From contig JAHIUD010000003.1 in NCBI GenBank assembly GCA_018817515.1, positions 62,001 to 126,000 on the forward strand: a stretch of DNA of 64,000 bases. The letters are read 5' to 3'. The notes under the pieces were generated by a model, which did no database searches, was not told the DNA's origin, and saw only the letters and a program-made list of their open reading frames with translations. Positions 24,123 to 33,104 of the stretch are shown here, piece by piece. Positions within the stretch are counted from its first letter, which is position 1; every line of letters begins with the position of its first letter. The stretch comes from Pseudomonadota bacterium (lineage in GTDB: Bacteria > Desulfobacterota > Desulfovibrionia > Desulfovibrionales > Desulfovibrionaceae). The position numbers were made by a program, and so were the translations under genes.

Positions 24123-25052
24123 CTAGGCGTCTTCGGCAAACAACGGGGTGGACAGGTAACGCTCGCCCGTGTCGCAGACAACGAACACGATCATCTTGCC
24201 CGCCATCTCCGGCCTGGCGGCCAGCTGCATGGCGGCAAAGGCGTTGGCCCCGGAGGAGATGCCGCTTGAGATGCCCTCTTCGCGCATCAGGCGCCGCGCC
24301 GTGGCAAAGGCGTCCTCAGCCCCCACCTGGATGATCTCGTCAAAGGCCTTGGTGTCGAGCACGCCGGGCACGAAGCCCGCGCCGATGCCCTGGATCTTGT
24401 GCGGACCGGCAACCCCGCCGGAAAGCACAGGCGAGTCCGAAGGCTCCACAGCCACCACGCGCACGCCGGGCTTCTTGGCCTTGAGCACCTGGCCCACGCC
24501 GGTGACGGTGCCGCCCGTGCCCACGCCCGCCACAAAGCAGTCCACCTGACCGTCCGTGTCCTCCCAGATCTCCAGCGCCGTGGTTGTGCGGTGCGCCTCT
24601 GGGTTGGCGGGGTTTTCGAACTGCATGGGCATGAAGGCCTTGGGCGTCGCCGCCACCAGCTCAAGCGCGCGGGCGATGGCGCCCTTCATGCCCAGGCTGG
24701 CCGGGGTGAGCACCAGCTCGGCCCCGTAGCCGAGGAGCAGCTTGCGGCGCTCCACGCTCATGGAATCAGGCATGGTCAGGATCAGGCGCAGGCCCTTGAT
24801 GGCGCAGATGAGCGCCAGGCCGATGCCCGTGTTGCCGCTGGTGGGCTCGATGATGACGCTGTCCGGCGTGATGCGCCCATCGGCCAGGGCCGTCTCGATC
24901 ATGCTCAGGCCGATGCGGTCCTTCACCGAGCCGCCCGGATTCATGGATTCCAGCTTGGCCACCAGCGTGGCCCCGAGCCCCTGGGACAGCCTGTTCAGCC
25001 TGACCAGCGGCGTCTTGCCGATGAGTTCAGCCATGCTTGCTGCGATTGCCAT
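24123..25052 (-). CDS. cysK: Cysteine synthase A
   Basis: This 309-aa PLP enzyme joins O-acetylserine and sulfide. The PLP lysine is K44 in [10 protein letters not shown], the substrate loop is PTSGNTGIG, and the phosphate-binding loop is [12 protein letters not shown]. It is full length. The ATG at 25052 is preceded by GAGGAG. The SD strand can pair with TCCTC about 15 bp upstream, a weak hairpin. cysE follows after 15 bp. In a sulfide producer this is the main assimilation step. Confidence 0.96.
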   Translation of the reverse strand: MAIAASMAELIGKTPLVRLNRLSQGLGATLVAKLESMNPGGSVKDRIGLSMIETALADGRITPDSVIIEPTSGNTGIGLALICAIKGLRLILTMPDSMSVERRKLLLGYGAELVLTPASLGMKGAIARALELVAATPKAFMPMQFENPANPEAHRTTTALEIWEDTDGQVDCFVAGVGTGGTVTGVGQVLKAKKPGVRVVAVEPSDSPVLSGGVAGPHKIQGIGAGFVPGVLDTKAFDEIIQVGAEDAFATARRLMREEGISSGISSGANAFAAMQLAARPEMAGKMIVFVVCDTGERYLSTPLFAEDA

Positions 25053-25115
25053 GCAAAACTCCTCGTAATATTTGAGAGGATCGTCCGAACCCCATCCATA
25101 CCAGATAAGTCGGAC

Positions 25116-25613
25116 TCAGGACAAGGCAAGGACAAAACGTTGTTCCATGACACGTTTGCCCCACTGCCCGCCCTCGCGCTCCTCCGCAAGCCGGAAGCCG
25201 TGCTTCTCGTAAAGGTGCCGGGCCGTGTCCAAGCCCTGAAAGGTCCACAGGTAGACCGACGGATGGCCGCAAGCCCGGCAAAATTCCACCGCCTGCCGCA
25301 ACAGCCTGTCGCCCAGCCCTTGACCGCGCAGTTCCTCCGACAGAATGAACCAGCGCAGATGCGCGCCCAGCGTGCCTGCCTTTGCCCCGTCAATGGCCAC
25401 GCAGCCCATGACGCGCCCGCCCAGGCTCGCGGTCCAGAACCCGTCGCGCGCCGGGTCGAGACGCTGCAGAAATTCCGCCAGGCCGCTCGCCACCAGGGCC
25501 TCAAATTCGAGCCCGAAGCCCCACTCCCGGCCATAATACAGGGCGTGCAGCTCCGCCGCGCGGCCAATGGCCCCGGGCACGTAGCCGCCAAGCACACATC
25601 CGCTGTCATCCAT
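25116..25613 (-). CDS. GNAT-family N-acetyltransferase
   Basis: This 165-aa protein contains the acetyl-CoA binding motif A in a GNAT fold: LRWFILSEELRGQGLGDRLLRQAVEF (R/QxxGxG/A) followed by TARHLYEKHGFRLAEE. The MarR-linked GNATs in bacteria look similar in length and motif. The ATG at 25613 fits the SD GAGGG; an ATG at 25628 is also in frame. Hairpin element copy B lies immediately upstream. The substrate is unknown. Confidence 0.8.
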   Translation of the reverse strand: MDDSGCVLGGYVPGAIGRAAELHALYYGREWGFGLEFEALVASGLAEFLQRLDPARDGFWTASLGGRVMGCVAIDGAKAGTLGAHLRWFILSEELRGQGLGDRLLRQAVEFCRACGHPSVYLWTFQGLDTARHLYEKHGFRLAEEREGGQWGKRVMEQRFVLALS

Positions 25614-25629
25614 GCCGATCGCCCTCATG

Positions 25630-25793
25630 CCCCGCCAGGGGGCTCCGCCGGGGGCCCCCTTCGGGGTTCATAACGCCCCCGGCCCCCCTCATTTGGCGTC
25701 GGGTCTTGCGACGGTCCCCGTCGCAAGACCCGACGCCAACAAATGGGGAGTCCAGAGGGCCTCAGGCCCTTTGGCCGCCGGAGGCTATTCTCT
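25630..25793. repeat. Dispersed intergenic hairpin element, copy B
   Basis: This is the inverted counterpart of copy A. Read on the minus strand it begins GAATAGCCTCCGGCGGCC and keeps the flank through CCCCATTTG. The centre is a perfect 22-bp stem (25693-25714 with 25718-25739) with a 3-nt loop, but its sequence is unrelated to that of copy A. The conserved end stops 4 bp from the heptosyltransferase stop codon. The distal side has further small GC-rich hairpins. Confidence 0.85.
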
Positions 25794-26877
25794 AAATCCC
25801 CAGCATCCCTTTCAGCACATCCCAGACCCGGTCCGGGGTGATGTCGCGCATGCACTGGTGGTGTTTCTGCGGGCAGGCCTTGTGTCCGTGCAGGCCGCAG
25901 GGCCGGCAGTCCATGGACTGTTCCAGCACGCGGGAGTTTTCCCCGCGCGGGAAGAAGCCCAGCTGCCGGGTGGTGGGGCCGAACAGGGCGACCAGCGGCG
26001 TGTCCTGCACCCAGGCCAGGTGCATGGGGCCGGAGTCGTTGGTCAGGCAGGCGTCGAGACGGCCCAGGGCCGCGGCCAGGGCCGGGATGTCCAGCTGTCC
26101 GGCCAGGTTCTTCAAGCGCCCGGTGCTGTCTTGCGCGGCCCGAGCGATGCGCCCGGCCAGGGCTTCCTCGCCCGGCCCGGCAAAGAGCAGCACCACGGCC
26201 CCGGCGGCAAGCGCCCGGCGCGCGATGTCGGCGAAGTAATCCTCGGGCCAGCACTTGGTGGGCCAGGTGGAGCCGGGGTGGATGCCCAGAATCGGTCGGG
26301 GCTTCGTGCCCGGCGCGGCGTCCGTGGGCAGGGCGGCATAGATTTCGGCGGCGCGGCTGACGGCCTGCGGCGGCAGGTCCAGGCGCGGCTTGGGCGCGAC
26401 AGGCGGGACAGACTCGGCAGGCGCAACAGACTCCGAGGCAAGCGGCAGGGCCAGCTGCATCAGGCGCTCGATCTCGTGCAGCTGGTCGAAGCGGCGGTCC
26501 ACCAGATGCGTGTAGGCCAGGTGGTTCCACCAGGGCCTGGAGTAGCCGATGCGCACCCGCGCGCCCACGCTTTTGGCCACGAGCGCGCTGCGCAGGCTGG
26601 TGTGCGGGGAGATCCACAGGTCGAAGCCCTCGCGCGCCAGCTCCCGGCCCAGGCTTGTGGCGGCGCAGAGGCCCTTTTGCGCGCCGCGCTTGGCAAAGGG
26701 CCGCACGCTCGTCAGTTCGCGCTGGGCGCTGAACAGCCCTTCCACCCCGGCGCGCACGAAGAGGTGCACCTCGGCTTCGGGGAAGCGGGCCTTCACGTCC
26801 TGGATGAGCGGCAGGGTGAGCACGGCGTCGCCCAGAAAGGCGGTCTGCCAGATGCCGATGCGGCGGAAGGCTTTCAT
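25792..26877 (-). CDS. waaF: ADP-heptose:LPS heptosyltransferase (GT9)
   Basis: This 361-aa GT9 enzyme adds heptose to the LPS inner core on the cytoplasmic face. It begins with IGIWQTAFLGDAVLTLPLI, the acceptor-loop glycine pattern. The C-terminal half has GIHPGSTWPTKCWPEDYF and the donor site TNDSGPMHLAWVQDTPLVALFGPT. An Ala/Pro-rich linker (about 165-190) joins the two halves. WaaF, WaaC and WaaQ are not easily separated; WaaF is the best guess. The hairpin element follows the stop directly. Confidence 0.85.
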   Translation of the reverse strand: MKAFRRIGIWQTAFLGDAVLTLPLIQDVKARFPEAEVHLFVRAGVEGLFSAQRELTSVRPFAKRGAQKGLCAATSLGRELAREGFDLWISPHTSLRSALVAKSVGARVRIGYSRPWWNHLAYTHLVDRRFDQLHEIERLMQLALPLASESVAPAESVPPVAPKPRLDLPPQAVSRAAEIYAALPTDAAPGTKPRPILGIHPGSTWPTKCWPEDYFADIARRALAAGAVVLLFAGPGEEALAGRIARAAQDSTGRLKNLAGQLDIPALAAALGRLDACLTNDSGPMHLAWVQDTPLVALFGPTTRQLGFFPRGENSRVLEQSMDCRPCGLHGHKACPQKHHQCMRDITPDRVWDVLKGMLGI

Positions 26878-26919
26878 GCGCAGGCCTTGCGCAGCGGCGC
26901 GGCGCAGGGCTCGGGCATC

Positions 26920-26948
26920 TTGCCCTCGCGCTTTGCGTAGGCTAGGAT
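26920..26948 (+). promoter_or_regulatory. Predicted promoter of the 79-aa protein gene
   Basis: TTGCCC (26920-26925), a 17-bp spacer and TAGGAT (26943-26948) fit the recurring layout. An overlapping TATACT at 26948-26953 is an alternative -10. The ATG follows at 26980. Confidence 0.4.
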
Positions 26949-26979
26949 ATACTCACCGCACACTCTCAGGGAGGATGTC

Positions 26980-27219
26980 ATGAAGTACATCATGTTCGAA
27001 GATTTTTCAGGAACTCCGCTGCCCATCATCTTCCCCAAGCGCATCGACTTTGTGGAGATGCGCGAGCAGATCCCCTACACCAAGGTGCTCTCTGCGGGCT
27101 ATGTGAATCTATCCGGCTCGGGCTTCGCCTGCCACGGGGAGTCCAAAAGTCTCGCGGCCCAGGCCCGGGCCGAGGACGCGTTGATCATCGTCGCCAAGCT
27201 CAGCAATCACGAGATTTAG
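26980..27219 (+). CDS. Small conserved protein of unknown function
   Basis: This 79-aa soluble protein begins MKYIMFEDFSGTPLPIIFPKRIDFVEMR and has the look of a compact alpha/beta domain. A good SD (GGGAGGATGTC) precedes the ATG and a bidirectional terminator follows the stop, so it is a genuine monocistronic gene. There is no signal peptide or recognisable motif. It resembles small uncharacterised proteins I associate with Desulfovibrio, but no function can be given. Confidence 0.78.
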   Translation: MKYIMFEDFSGTPLPIIFPKRIDFVEMREQIPYTKVLSAGYVNLSGSGFACHGESKSLAAQARAEDALIIVAKLSNHEI

Positions 27220-27236
27220 CAGGAACCCGGAAAAAG

Positions 27237-27278
27237 AAAAGGCCGGGAGGGGAGACAGTGCCCCCTCCCGGCCTTTTT
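27237..27278. terminator. Bidirectional terminator between the 79-aa gene and glpX
   Basis: The stem AAAAGGCCGGGAGGGG/CCCCTCCCGGCCTTTT (27237-27252, 27262-27277) has T-runs on both strands. It serves two convergent genes. Confidence 0.92.
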
Positions 27279-27285
27279 GCGTCGA

Positions 27286-28269
27286 TTAGTCGTACTTGAC
27301 CGAGCTGATCTTCATGAGGTGATCCCAGGAGTGGATGGCCTCGATGTAGCGGATGGTGCCGGTCTTTCCGCGCATGACCAGCGAGCTGGTCTCCGCGCCG
27401 TAGCCCAGGTAGCGCACGCCCTTGAGGAAGGTGCCGCCGGAGATGCCGGTGGCGGCAAAAAAAACGTCGTCGCTCTTCACCAGGTCACCCACGGTGAGCA
27501 CGCGGCGGATGTCCACTCCGTGCTGCGCCAGCAGGTTCTTCTCATCCTGCTTCTGGGGATCGAGCTTGCAGAACATCTCGCCGCCCATGATGCGGATGGC
27601 GCAGGCCGCGAGCACACCCTCGGGCGTGCCGCCGGTGCCCATCATCAGGTCCACCTCGTTGCGCGGGTCGATGGCCATGAGCGCCCCGGCCACATCGCCG
27701 TCGGTGTGCAGCTGGATGCGCGCGCCAGCCTCGCGGATGTCGGCGATGAGCTTCTTGTGGCGCGGCTTGTCCAGCACGAAGACAACCAGGTCGTCCACGT
27801 CCTTGCCGAGCGCCTTGGCGATGCGCTTCAGGTTCACGGGCACCGGGGCCTCGATGTCGACCACGCTTTTGGCTGCGGCGGGCACCACGAGCTTCTGCAT
27901 GTAGTAGCTGGGGCCCGGATCGTACATGGTTCCGGCCGGGGCCACGCCGACCACGCTGATGGCGTTGGGACGGCCATAGGCCAGCAGGCTGGTGCCCTCG
28001 ACGGGGTCAACGGCCACGTCCACGGTCTGCGGTCCGCCCGCGCCGACCTTCTCGCCGTTGTGCAGCATGGGGGCGTTGTCTTTCTCGCCCTCGCCGATGA
28101 CCACCGTGCCGCTGATGGCCAGGGTTTTAAAGGACAGGCGCATGGCGTCCACGGCCGCGCGGTCGCCGGCATCCTTGTCGCCCTTGCCCAGCCAACGGGC
28201 GCTTGAAAGGGCCGCGGCTTCGGTGACGCGCACCAGATCCAGGGCCAGATTCCTTTGCGGGGCTTCCAT
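27286..28269 (-). CDS. glpX: Class II fructose-1,6-bisphosphatase
   Basis: This 327-aa GlpX enzyme converts fructose-1,6-bisphosphate to fructose-6-phosphate in gluconeogenesis and the pentose cycle. Metal and substrate motifs are clear: VVIGEGEKDNAPML, VDVAVDPVEGTSL and MGTGGTPEGVLAACAIR. It is cytoplasmic and metal dependent. It lies downstream of transketolase and rpiB with the DJ-1-like gene between, which points to a sugar-phosphate group of genes. A GGAG SD precedes the ATG. Confidence 0.96.
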   Translation of the reverse strand: MEAPQRNLALDLVRVTEAAALSSARWLGKGDKDAGDRAAVDAMRLSFKTLAISGTVVIGEGEKDNAPMLHNGEKVGAGGPQTVDVAVDPVEGTSLLAYGRPNAISVVGVAPAGTMYDPGPSYYMQKLVVPAAAKSVVDIEAPVPVNLKRIAKALGKDVDDLVVFVLDKPRHKKLIADIREAGARIQLHTDGDVAGALMAIDPRNEVDLMMGTGGTPEGVLAACAIRIMGGEMFCKLDPQKQDEKNLLAQHGVDIRRVLTVGDLVKSDDVFFAATGISGGTFLKGVRYLGYGAETSSLVMRGKTGTIRYIEAIHSWDHLMKISSVKYD

Positions 28270-28404
28270 GGGTATCTCCTTCGATGTGCAGGACCTGCGC
28301 GCGACGGCGCGGCCCGATTATCCAGTCTGTCAGTCTGCACGCACTCTAGCAGAGCACCCCGCAAGACCGCAAGCGCCCCTTGGTGACGGCTTGGCAACAG
28401 CCGC

Positions 28405-28436
28405 CAGAAATATTGGGGCAGCCCGCAGGCCGCCCC
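28405..28436 (-). terminator. Possible terminator after the DJ-1-like gene
   Basis: On the minus strand GGGGCGGCC/GGCTGCCCC with a TGCG loop is followed by AATATTT. The T-run is short, so partial readthrough into glpX is possible. Confidence 0.5.
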
Positions 28437-28454
28437 GTTCACAAAGCTTTTTTG

Positions 28455-29138
28455 CTAGATGCTGATCTTGGCGCCAAGCAGGGCCGCGAACTTGGCGATC
28501 CAGGCCGGGTGCGCGGGCCAGGCCGGGGCCGTCACCAGGTTGCCTTCCACAATGGCGGCGTCCAGCGCGATATCCGCGTACTTGCCGCCAGCCAGGCCCA
28601 CGTCCGGCGAGCAGGCCGGGTAGGCCGAGCAGGTCCGGCCCTTCAGCACGCCCGCGGCCGCGAGCACCAGCGGTCCGTGGCAGATGGCGGCGATGGGCTT
28701 TTTCGCGGCGTTGAACTCGCGCACGATCTCAAGCACGCGCGGGTTCAGCCGGATGTACTCCGGGGCGCGGCCGCCGGGGATCACCAGGCCGAGGTAGTCG
28801 GCAGTCTTCACGGCGGCGAAGTCCTTGTTCAGGCTGAAGTTGTGGCCGCGCTTCTCGCTGTAGGTCTGGTCGCCCTCGAAGTCGTGCACCGAGGTGCGCA
28901 CCACCTCGCCGGCCTTCTTGTCCGGGCATACCGCCTCCACGCCGTAGCCCAGCATGAGCAGGGCCTGGAACGGGACCATGACCTCGTAGTCCTCCACGTA
29001 GTCGCCCACGAGCATGAGGATCTTCTTGGCCGGGGCCTTCTTCAGCGGCGAGCTCTTGGCCGCTGCCGCCTTCTTGGCTGGAGCCTTCTTGGCCGGAGCC
29101 TTGCCCTTTGCCGCCGTGGTCTTCTTCGCAGTCGCCAT
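28455..29138 (-). CDS. DJ-1/PfpI-family protein with a histone-H1-like N-terminal tail
   Basis: This 227-aa protein has a C-terminal DJ-1/PfpI domain (about 40-227). The nucleophile is C153 in [13 protein letters not shown], with the acidic partner E49 near [10 protein letters not shown]. The first 39 residues hold 13 lysines and many Ala/Pro in KAPAKK and KKAP units, resembling histone H1 or HU tails. DJ-1 proteins include glyoxalases, deglycases and proteases. The tail suggests attachment to nucleic acid, which is inference. The start is certain from AGGAGG upstream. It is located between transketolase and glpX. Confidence 0.9.
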   Translation of the reverse strand: MATAKKTTAAKGKAPAKKAPAKKAAAAKSSPLKKAPAKKILMLVGDYVEDYEVMVPFQALLMLGYGVEAVCPDKKAGEVVRTSVHDFEGDQTYSEKRGHNFSLNKDFAAVKTADYLGLVIPGGRAPEYIRLNPRVLEIVREFNAAKKPIAAICHGPLVLAAAGVLKGRTCSAYPACSPDVGLAGGKYADIALDAAIVEGNLVTAPAWPAHPAWIAKFAALLGAKISI

Positions 29139-29254
29139 GAAGATATCCTCCTAGGGGGTTGATACTCCTGCCCAATGGATGAAGAGCACCCTGGGCTGAT
29201 GCTTGAACGCGACGGACGCGACGGACCCGGCGGCCCTTGCCGGGCTTCTCTGGG

Positions 29255-31258
29255 CTAGCCGAAGTACCTCTCGCGGATCAGCCGGGCCACGGTGGGCGCG
29301 GTGAAGCCGTACTTCTCGGCCAGCTTTTCCGCCGGGGCACTCTCGCCGAAGTGGTCGAGCCCCAGCGCCAGGCCGAACAGGCCCACGTACTTGTGCCAGC
29401 CCTCGGGCCGTCCGGCCTCGATGGCCACGCGCCGCTCCACCGTGGGCGGCAGCACGGATTCCTTGTAGTGCATGGGCTGGGCCTCGAAGAGGTTCACCGA
29501 GGGCATGCTGACCACGCGGATCATGCGGCCCGGTTCCTCGGCCTCCAGGATCTTCACGGCCGCCAGGGCCAGGGAGACCTCGGAGCCCGAGGCCATGACG
29601 ATGAGCTCCGGCTCGGCCTTGCAGTCGCGCAGGATGTAGCCGCCGTGCTTCACGCCCTCGGCCACGGCCGGGTACTCCGCCGGGTCCATGACCGGCAGGC
29701 CCTGGCGGGTGAGGAACAGGCAGCTGGGCTTGTCCGTCTGGCGCAGGGCCAGCTCCAGGCAGAGCGCGGTCTCGGTGGCGTCGGCCGGGCGCAGGTCCAG
29801 CAGGTTCGGGATGAGCCGCAGGCTCGCCACATGCTCGATGGGCTGGTGCGTGGGGCCGTCCTCGCCGACGTAGAAGGAGTCGTGGGTGAACACGTAGAGC
29901 ACGGGCAGCTTCTGCAGGGCCGACATGCGGATGGCGTTGCGGCAGTAGTCGGAGAAGGTCAGGAACGTGGCGCCAAAGGGCAGCACCCCGCCGTGCAGGG
30001 CCATGCCGTTCAAGATCGCGGCCATGGGGAACTCGCGCACGCCGAAGCTCAAGTTGCGGCCAAGCGGGTTGTCGGCGGCGAAGATGCCCACGGCGTCGCG
30101 GAACTTGGCCGTCTGGTTGGAGGGATCGAGGTCGGCGCTGCCGCCCATGAGGTTCGGCAGGGCGTCTTTCAGCATGTTCAGGCAGGCGCCCCAGGCCGCG
30201 CGGGTGGCGATCTTCTTGCCGGGCTCGAACGCGGGCATGGGCAGGTTAAGCTCGCCGCGCCCGGTGTTCATGGCCTTCCAGAAGGCCAGGAAGTCCTTGT
30301 CGCCCTTCTTGATGCGCCGGGCCAAGACGTCCTTGCGGGCGGCCACGGCGCGCTTGAGCTCCGGGTACCGGGCCTGGAAATGCGCGCGGGCCTCGTCCGA
30401 CACCTGGAAGCAGGCGCCCTCGATGAGGCACATGTTCTTCTTGGTGGCGGCGATCTCCTCGGCGGGCAGGGGTTCGCCGTGGGTGCCGAAGTCGCCTTCG
30501 CGCGTGGCCGCGCCCTTGGCCATGACCGTGTGGCCGATGATCAGGCTCGGCTTCTTCTTCTGGGCCTGGGCCTTCTTGATGGCCGCGCGGATCTCGTCGC
30601 GGTTGTGGCCGTCCACCTGCTGCACATGCCAGCCCATGGCGGCGAAGACCTTGGCGTAGTCGGTCTTGTCCACGCGGCTGACGGGCCCGGCCAGCTGGAC
30701 CTTGTTGGAGTCGTAGTAGCAGGTGAGCTTGGAGAGGCCCCACAGCCCGGCCAGGGAGGCCGCGCCCAGGACCACGGACTCCTGCATGTCGCCATCCGAG
30801 GTCAGGACATAGGTGTTGTGGTCCACGATGGCCTTGCCCAGCTTGCCCCGCAGGAAGGTCTCGGCCACGGCCATGCCCACGGCCATGGCGAAGCCCTGGC
30901 CCAAGGGTCCGGTGGTGGCCTCCACGCCGGGGGTGACCTCGTGCTCCGGGTGTCCGGGCGTGCGGCTGCCCAGCTGGCGGAAGCCGCGCAGGTCGTCGGC
31001 GTCGATGAACCCGGCCAGGTGCAGCAGGCCGTAGAGCAGTCCGGACTCGTGTCCTGCGGAGAGCACGAAGCGGTCGCGGTTGAACCAGTTGGCGCGCTCG
31101 GGGTCGAAGTTCAAGAACTCCGAGTAGAGCACCGCCCCGAAGTCCGCGGAGCTCATGGCTCCACCTGGGTGTCCGGAGTCGGCGGCGCGGGTGGCGTCCA
31201 TGATGAGCCCTTTCAAGGTGTTCACCACAAGCTGGTCGGGTGCGATGGTCTTCTGCAT
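29255..31258 (-). CDS. tkt: Transketolase
   Basis: This 667-aa full-length thiamine-diphosphate enzyme interconverts sugar phosphates in the pentose phosphate pathway. The N-terminal domain begins with a typical LVVNTLKGLIMDATRAADSGHPGGAMSSAD-like region; the TPP/Mg site is TSDGDMQES. The middle domain has NLSFGVREFPMAAILNGMALHGG and the C-terminal domain LIVMASGSEVSLA. It is cytoplasmic. rpiB lies 84 bp upstream, and the DJ-1-like and glpX genes follow. Confidence 0.96.
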   Translation of the reverse strand: MQKTIAPDQLVVNTLKGLIMDATRAADSGHPGGAMSSADFGAVLYSEFLNFDPERANWFNRDRFVLSAGHESGLLYGLLHLAGFIDADDLRGFRQLGSRTPGHPEHEVTPGVEATTGPLGQGFAMAVGMAVAETFLRGKLGKAIVDHNTYVLTSDGDMQESVVLGAASLAGLWGLSKLTCYYDSNKVQLAGPVSRVDKTDYAKVFAAMGWHVQQVDGHNRDEIRAAIKKAQAQKKKPSLIIGHTVMAKGAATREGDFGTHGEPLPAEEIAATKKNMCLIEGACFQVSDEARAHFQARYPELKRAVAARKDVLARRIKKGDKDFLAFWKAMNTGRGELNLPMPAFEPGKKIATRAAWGACLNMLKDALPNLMGGSADLDPSNQTAKFRDAVGIFAADNPLGRNLSFGVREFPMAAILNGMALHGGVLPFGATFLTFSDYCRNAIRMSALQKLPVLYVFTHDSFYVGEDGPTHQPIEHVASLRLIPNLLDLRPADATETALCLELALRQTDKPSCLFLTRQGLPVMDPAEYPAVAEGVKHGGYILRDCKAEPELIVMASGSEVSLALAAVKILEAEEPGRMIRVVSMPSVNLFEAQPMHYKESVLPPTVERRVAIEAGRPEGWHKYVGLFGLALGLDHFGESAPAEKLAEKYGFTAPTVARLIRERYFG

Positions 31259-31342
31259 GGAAGTTGGTCCTCGTTTGGGGCGGCGCTGGCCGCCGGGTTT
31301 GGTTCCGCCTCGGGGGCCCGGAGTCTTTACAGACCGGGCGGG

Positions 31343-31822
31343 CTAAGGCTGGGTGTAGGTCTCAAACTGCTCGATGCGGCGCAGGTGGCGGCCCCCCTCG
31401 AAGGGCGCGGCCAGAAAGGCCCGCATGATCTCCAGGGCCAGGCCCTGGCCAATGACGCGCTCGCCCAGGCAGAGCACGTTGGCGTTGTTGTGCGCCCGCG
31501 CCATGCGGGCCGCGAATTCGCAGGTGCACACCGCCGCCCGGATGCCAGGATTGCGGTTGGCGGCCATGCTCATGCCCAGGCCCGTGCCGCAGATGAGGAT
31601 GCCCAGCACCTGCCCGTTCTGGCCGTCCTCGCCGCACTCCAGCAGGCGCTGGCAGAGCTTGTCGGCATAGGCCGGGTAGTCGCAGGAGGAGGTGTTCTCC
31701 GGGCCCAGGTCTTCCACTACGCACTCGACCTTGCGCAAGGCCTGCGCAAGAACCGATTTGAGGGCAAAGCCGCCGTGGTCGGAAGCCAGAAGGATGGTCT
31801 TCTTGGTCGGGCTGGCAGTCAT
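31343..31822 (-). CDS. rpiB: Ribose-5-phosphate isomerase B
   Basis: This 159-aa RpiB/LacAB-family protein interconverts ribose-5-P and ribulose-5-P. Signatures are LLASDHGGFALK at the start, the active-site Cys region GILICGTGLGMSMAANR, and the HNNANVLCLGERV block. The ATG at 31822 has AAGGAGG at ideal spacing. It lies between a short coiled-coil gene and transketolase. Confidence 0.96.
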   Translation of the reverse strand: MTASPTKKTILLASDHGGFALKSVLAQALRKVECVVEDLGPENTSSCDYPAYADKLCQRLLECGEDGQNGQVLGILICGTGLGMSMAANRNPGIRAAVCTCEFAARMARAHNNANVLCLGERVIGQGLALEIMRAFLAAPFEGGRHLRRIEQFETYTQP

Positions 31823-31853
31823 GGGCAACCTCCTTGGGGCTTGCGCCCGGTTT

Positions 31854-32168
31854 CTACCTTGGTTCCGTGGCCTCTTCCTCGCGCCGCAGCCGGGCTATCT
31901 CGGCCTTGAGCATCTCGATCTGCCGCAGGCAGAGGTCGCGCTCCGGGCCGGGCGTCACCTGGCCGGAGCCGTCGAGCCGGGCCAGCACGGCGATCTCCTC
32001 GCGCAGCCGGGCCTCCAGCTGCCGCACCTCATGGCGCTTGGCCTGGCCCGTCAGAATGCGCCGCATCTCCCGCCCCCAGACCTGCAGGCCCAGGGTGAAG
32101 GTGCCGACAAGGCCTGGCCTGGCCTCAGGCTCAGAAACCGGGACAAGAGTCTTGTTCTCCGTGTTCAT
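31854..32168 (-). CDS. Short coiled-coil protein of unknown function
   Basis: This 104-aa soluble protein begins MNTENKTLVPVSEPEA. It has helical, charged segments (HEVRQLEARLREEIAVLARL and LRQIEMLKAEIARLRREEE) that should form a coiled coil. The start overlaps the previous stop (TAATG), so it is translated together with the LolB-like lipoprotein gene. No motif or domain is recognisable; it may be a structural partner of that lipoprotein or a small regulator. Confidence 0.7.
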   Translation of the reverse strand: MNTENKTLVPVSEPEARPGLVGTFTLGLQVWGREMRRILTGQAKRHEVRQLEARLREEIAVLARLDGSGQVTPGPERDLCLRQIEMLKAEIARLRREEEATEPR

Positions 32169-33100
32169 TAGAGTCCTCCACCGGTGATGATGTCGCTTTC
32201 TGCGACGGGAGCGGTCGCCTTGTAGTCCAGGGACAAGAAGCTCGATCCCGCCGGGAGCCGCAGCGCCAGGGACTTCAGCGGCCAGGGCTGGACGCGCTCG
32301 TCCAGGGCCTTGACGCGAAAGACGGCGCTCTCGCCCTTGGGCAGGCCCAGGGTCAGCACCCGGGGCGGGCCCTCGGGGTCGCCGTCGTCCTCGGGAAAGT
32401 CGGAGAAGACCAGGTTCCACAGGCGCGGGCCGGAAACCACCTCGCCCTCGCGTTCGGCCTGGGTCTTGAAATAGCGGGACAGCAGGCCCTGCATGCGCTG
32501 CGGGCGGCCATAGGCATCCACCACCAGCAGCTGCACCGGGCCGCTCGCATAGCTGTAGGCAAAGCCGCCGTCCGGCAGCGCGCGGATCTCCGCCGGCGCC
32601 GCGTCGGCCGGCACCAGGGTGCCGAAGTGGCCGGAGAGCACCAGGGCCAGGTCACGCATGGAGAACGGAAACGGCATGCCCAAGAGCTGCGCGCCGATGA
32701 CCGGGTCGGTGTGGGCGTAGGCCCTGGACTTTTCGGGGTAGAAGGCGAGCAGGCCGCTGGCATCCTCGCGCATCAGCGCCAGCATGGTGCCGAACCCGGC
32801 GCGCACGTCCAGGCGCAGGGGCCGGGCGTAGTCGCCGAAAAGCTGCACGTCGGTGCGGTTGGTGCGCTGCGGGGTGGCGTAGAGCAGGCTGGCGCGCACG
32901 GCCACGCCGCTGGCGGTGACCGGGGGGGCGACGAAGCGCTGGCGGAAGGCCGCGTGATTCGTCGCCGCGTCGTCAAAGCGGGGCAGCTGGACCTTGGGCG
33001 CGCAGGCCGAGACAGCCAGCGCCAGGGCCAGCAGGAGGCCAGGCAACAGTGTATGGGCATGGGACCAGGCCCAAGTCCGGAATCTGCGCAACGTGCTCAC
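32168..33100 (-). CDS. LolB/DUF4292-like outer-membrane lipoprotein
   Basis: This 310-aa protein has a long signal ending in the lipobox AVSAC at about residue 33. The mature part is beta-rich (VRASLLYATPQRTNRTDVQLFGDY, LRLDVRAGFGTMLALM, LLAFYPEKSRAYAHTDP), as in LolB and DUF4292 lipoprotein folds that bind lipid or lipoprotein acyl chains. GTG start. Only 4 bp separate it from the TPR lipoprotein gene upstream, a pairing seen for LolB-like genes in this group. Function as a lipoprotein acceptor is plausible but not shown. Confidence 0.65.
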   Translation of the reverse strand: MSTLRRFRTWAWSHAHTLLPGLLLALALAVSACAPKVQLPRFDDAATNHAAFRQRFVAPPVTASGVAVRASLLYATPQRTNRTDVQLFGDYARPLRLDVRAGFGTMLALMREDASGLLAFYPEKSRAYAHTDPVIGAQLLGMPFPFSMRDLALVLSGHFGTLVPADAAPAEIRALPDGGFAYSYASGPVQLLVVDAYGRPQRMQGLLSRYFKTQAEREGEVVSGPRLWNLVFSDFPEDDGDPEGPPRVLTLGLPKGESAVFRVKALDERVQPWPLKSLALRLPAGSSFLSLDYKATAPVAESDIITGGGL

Positions 33101-33104
33101 GCGC

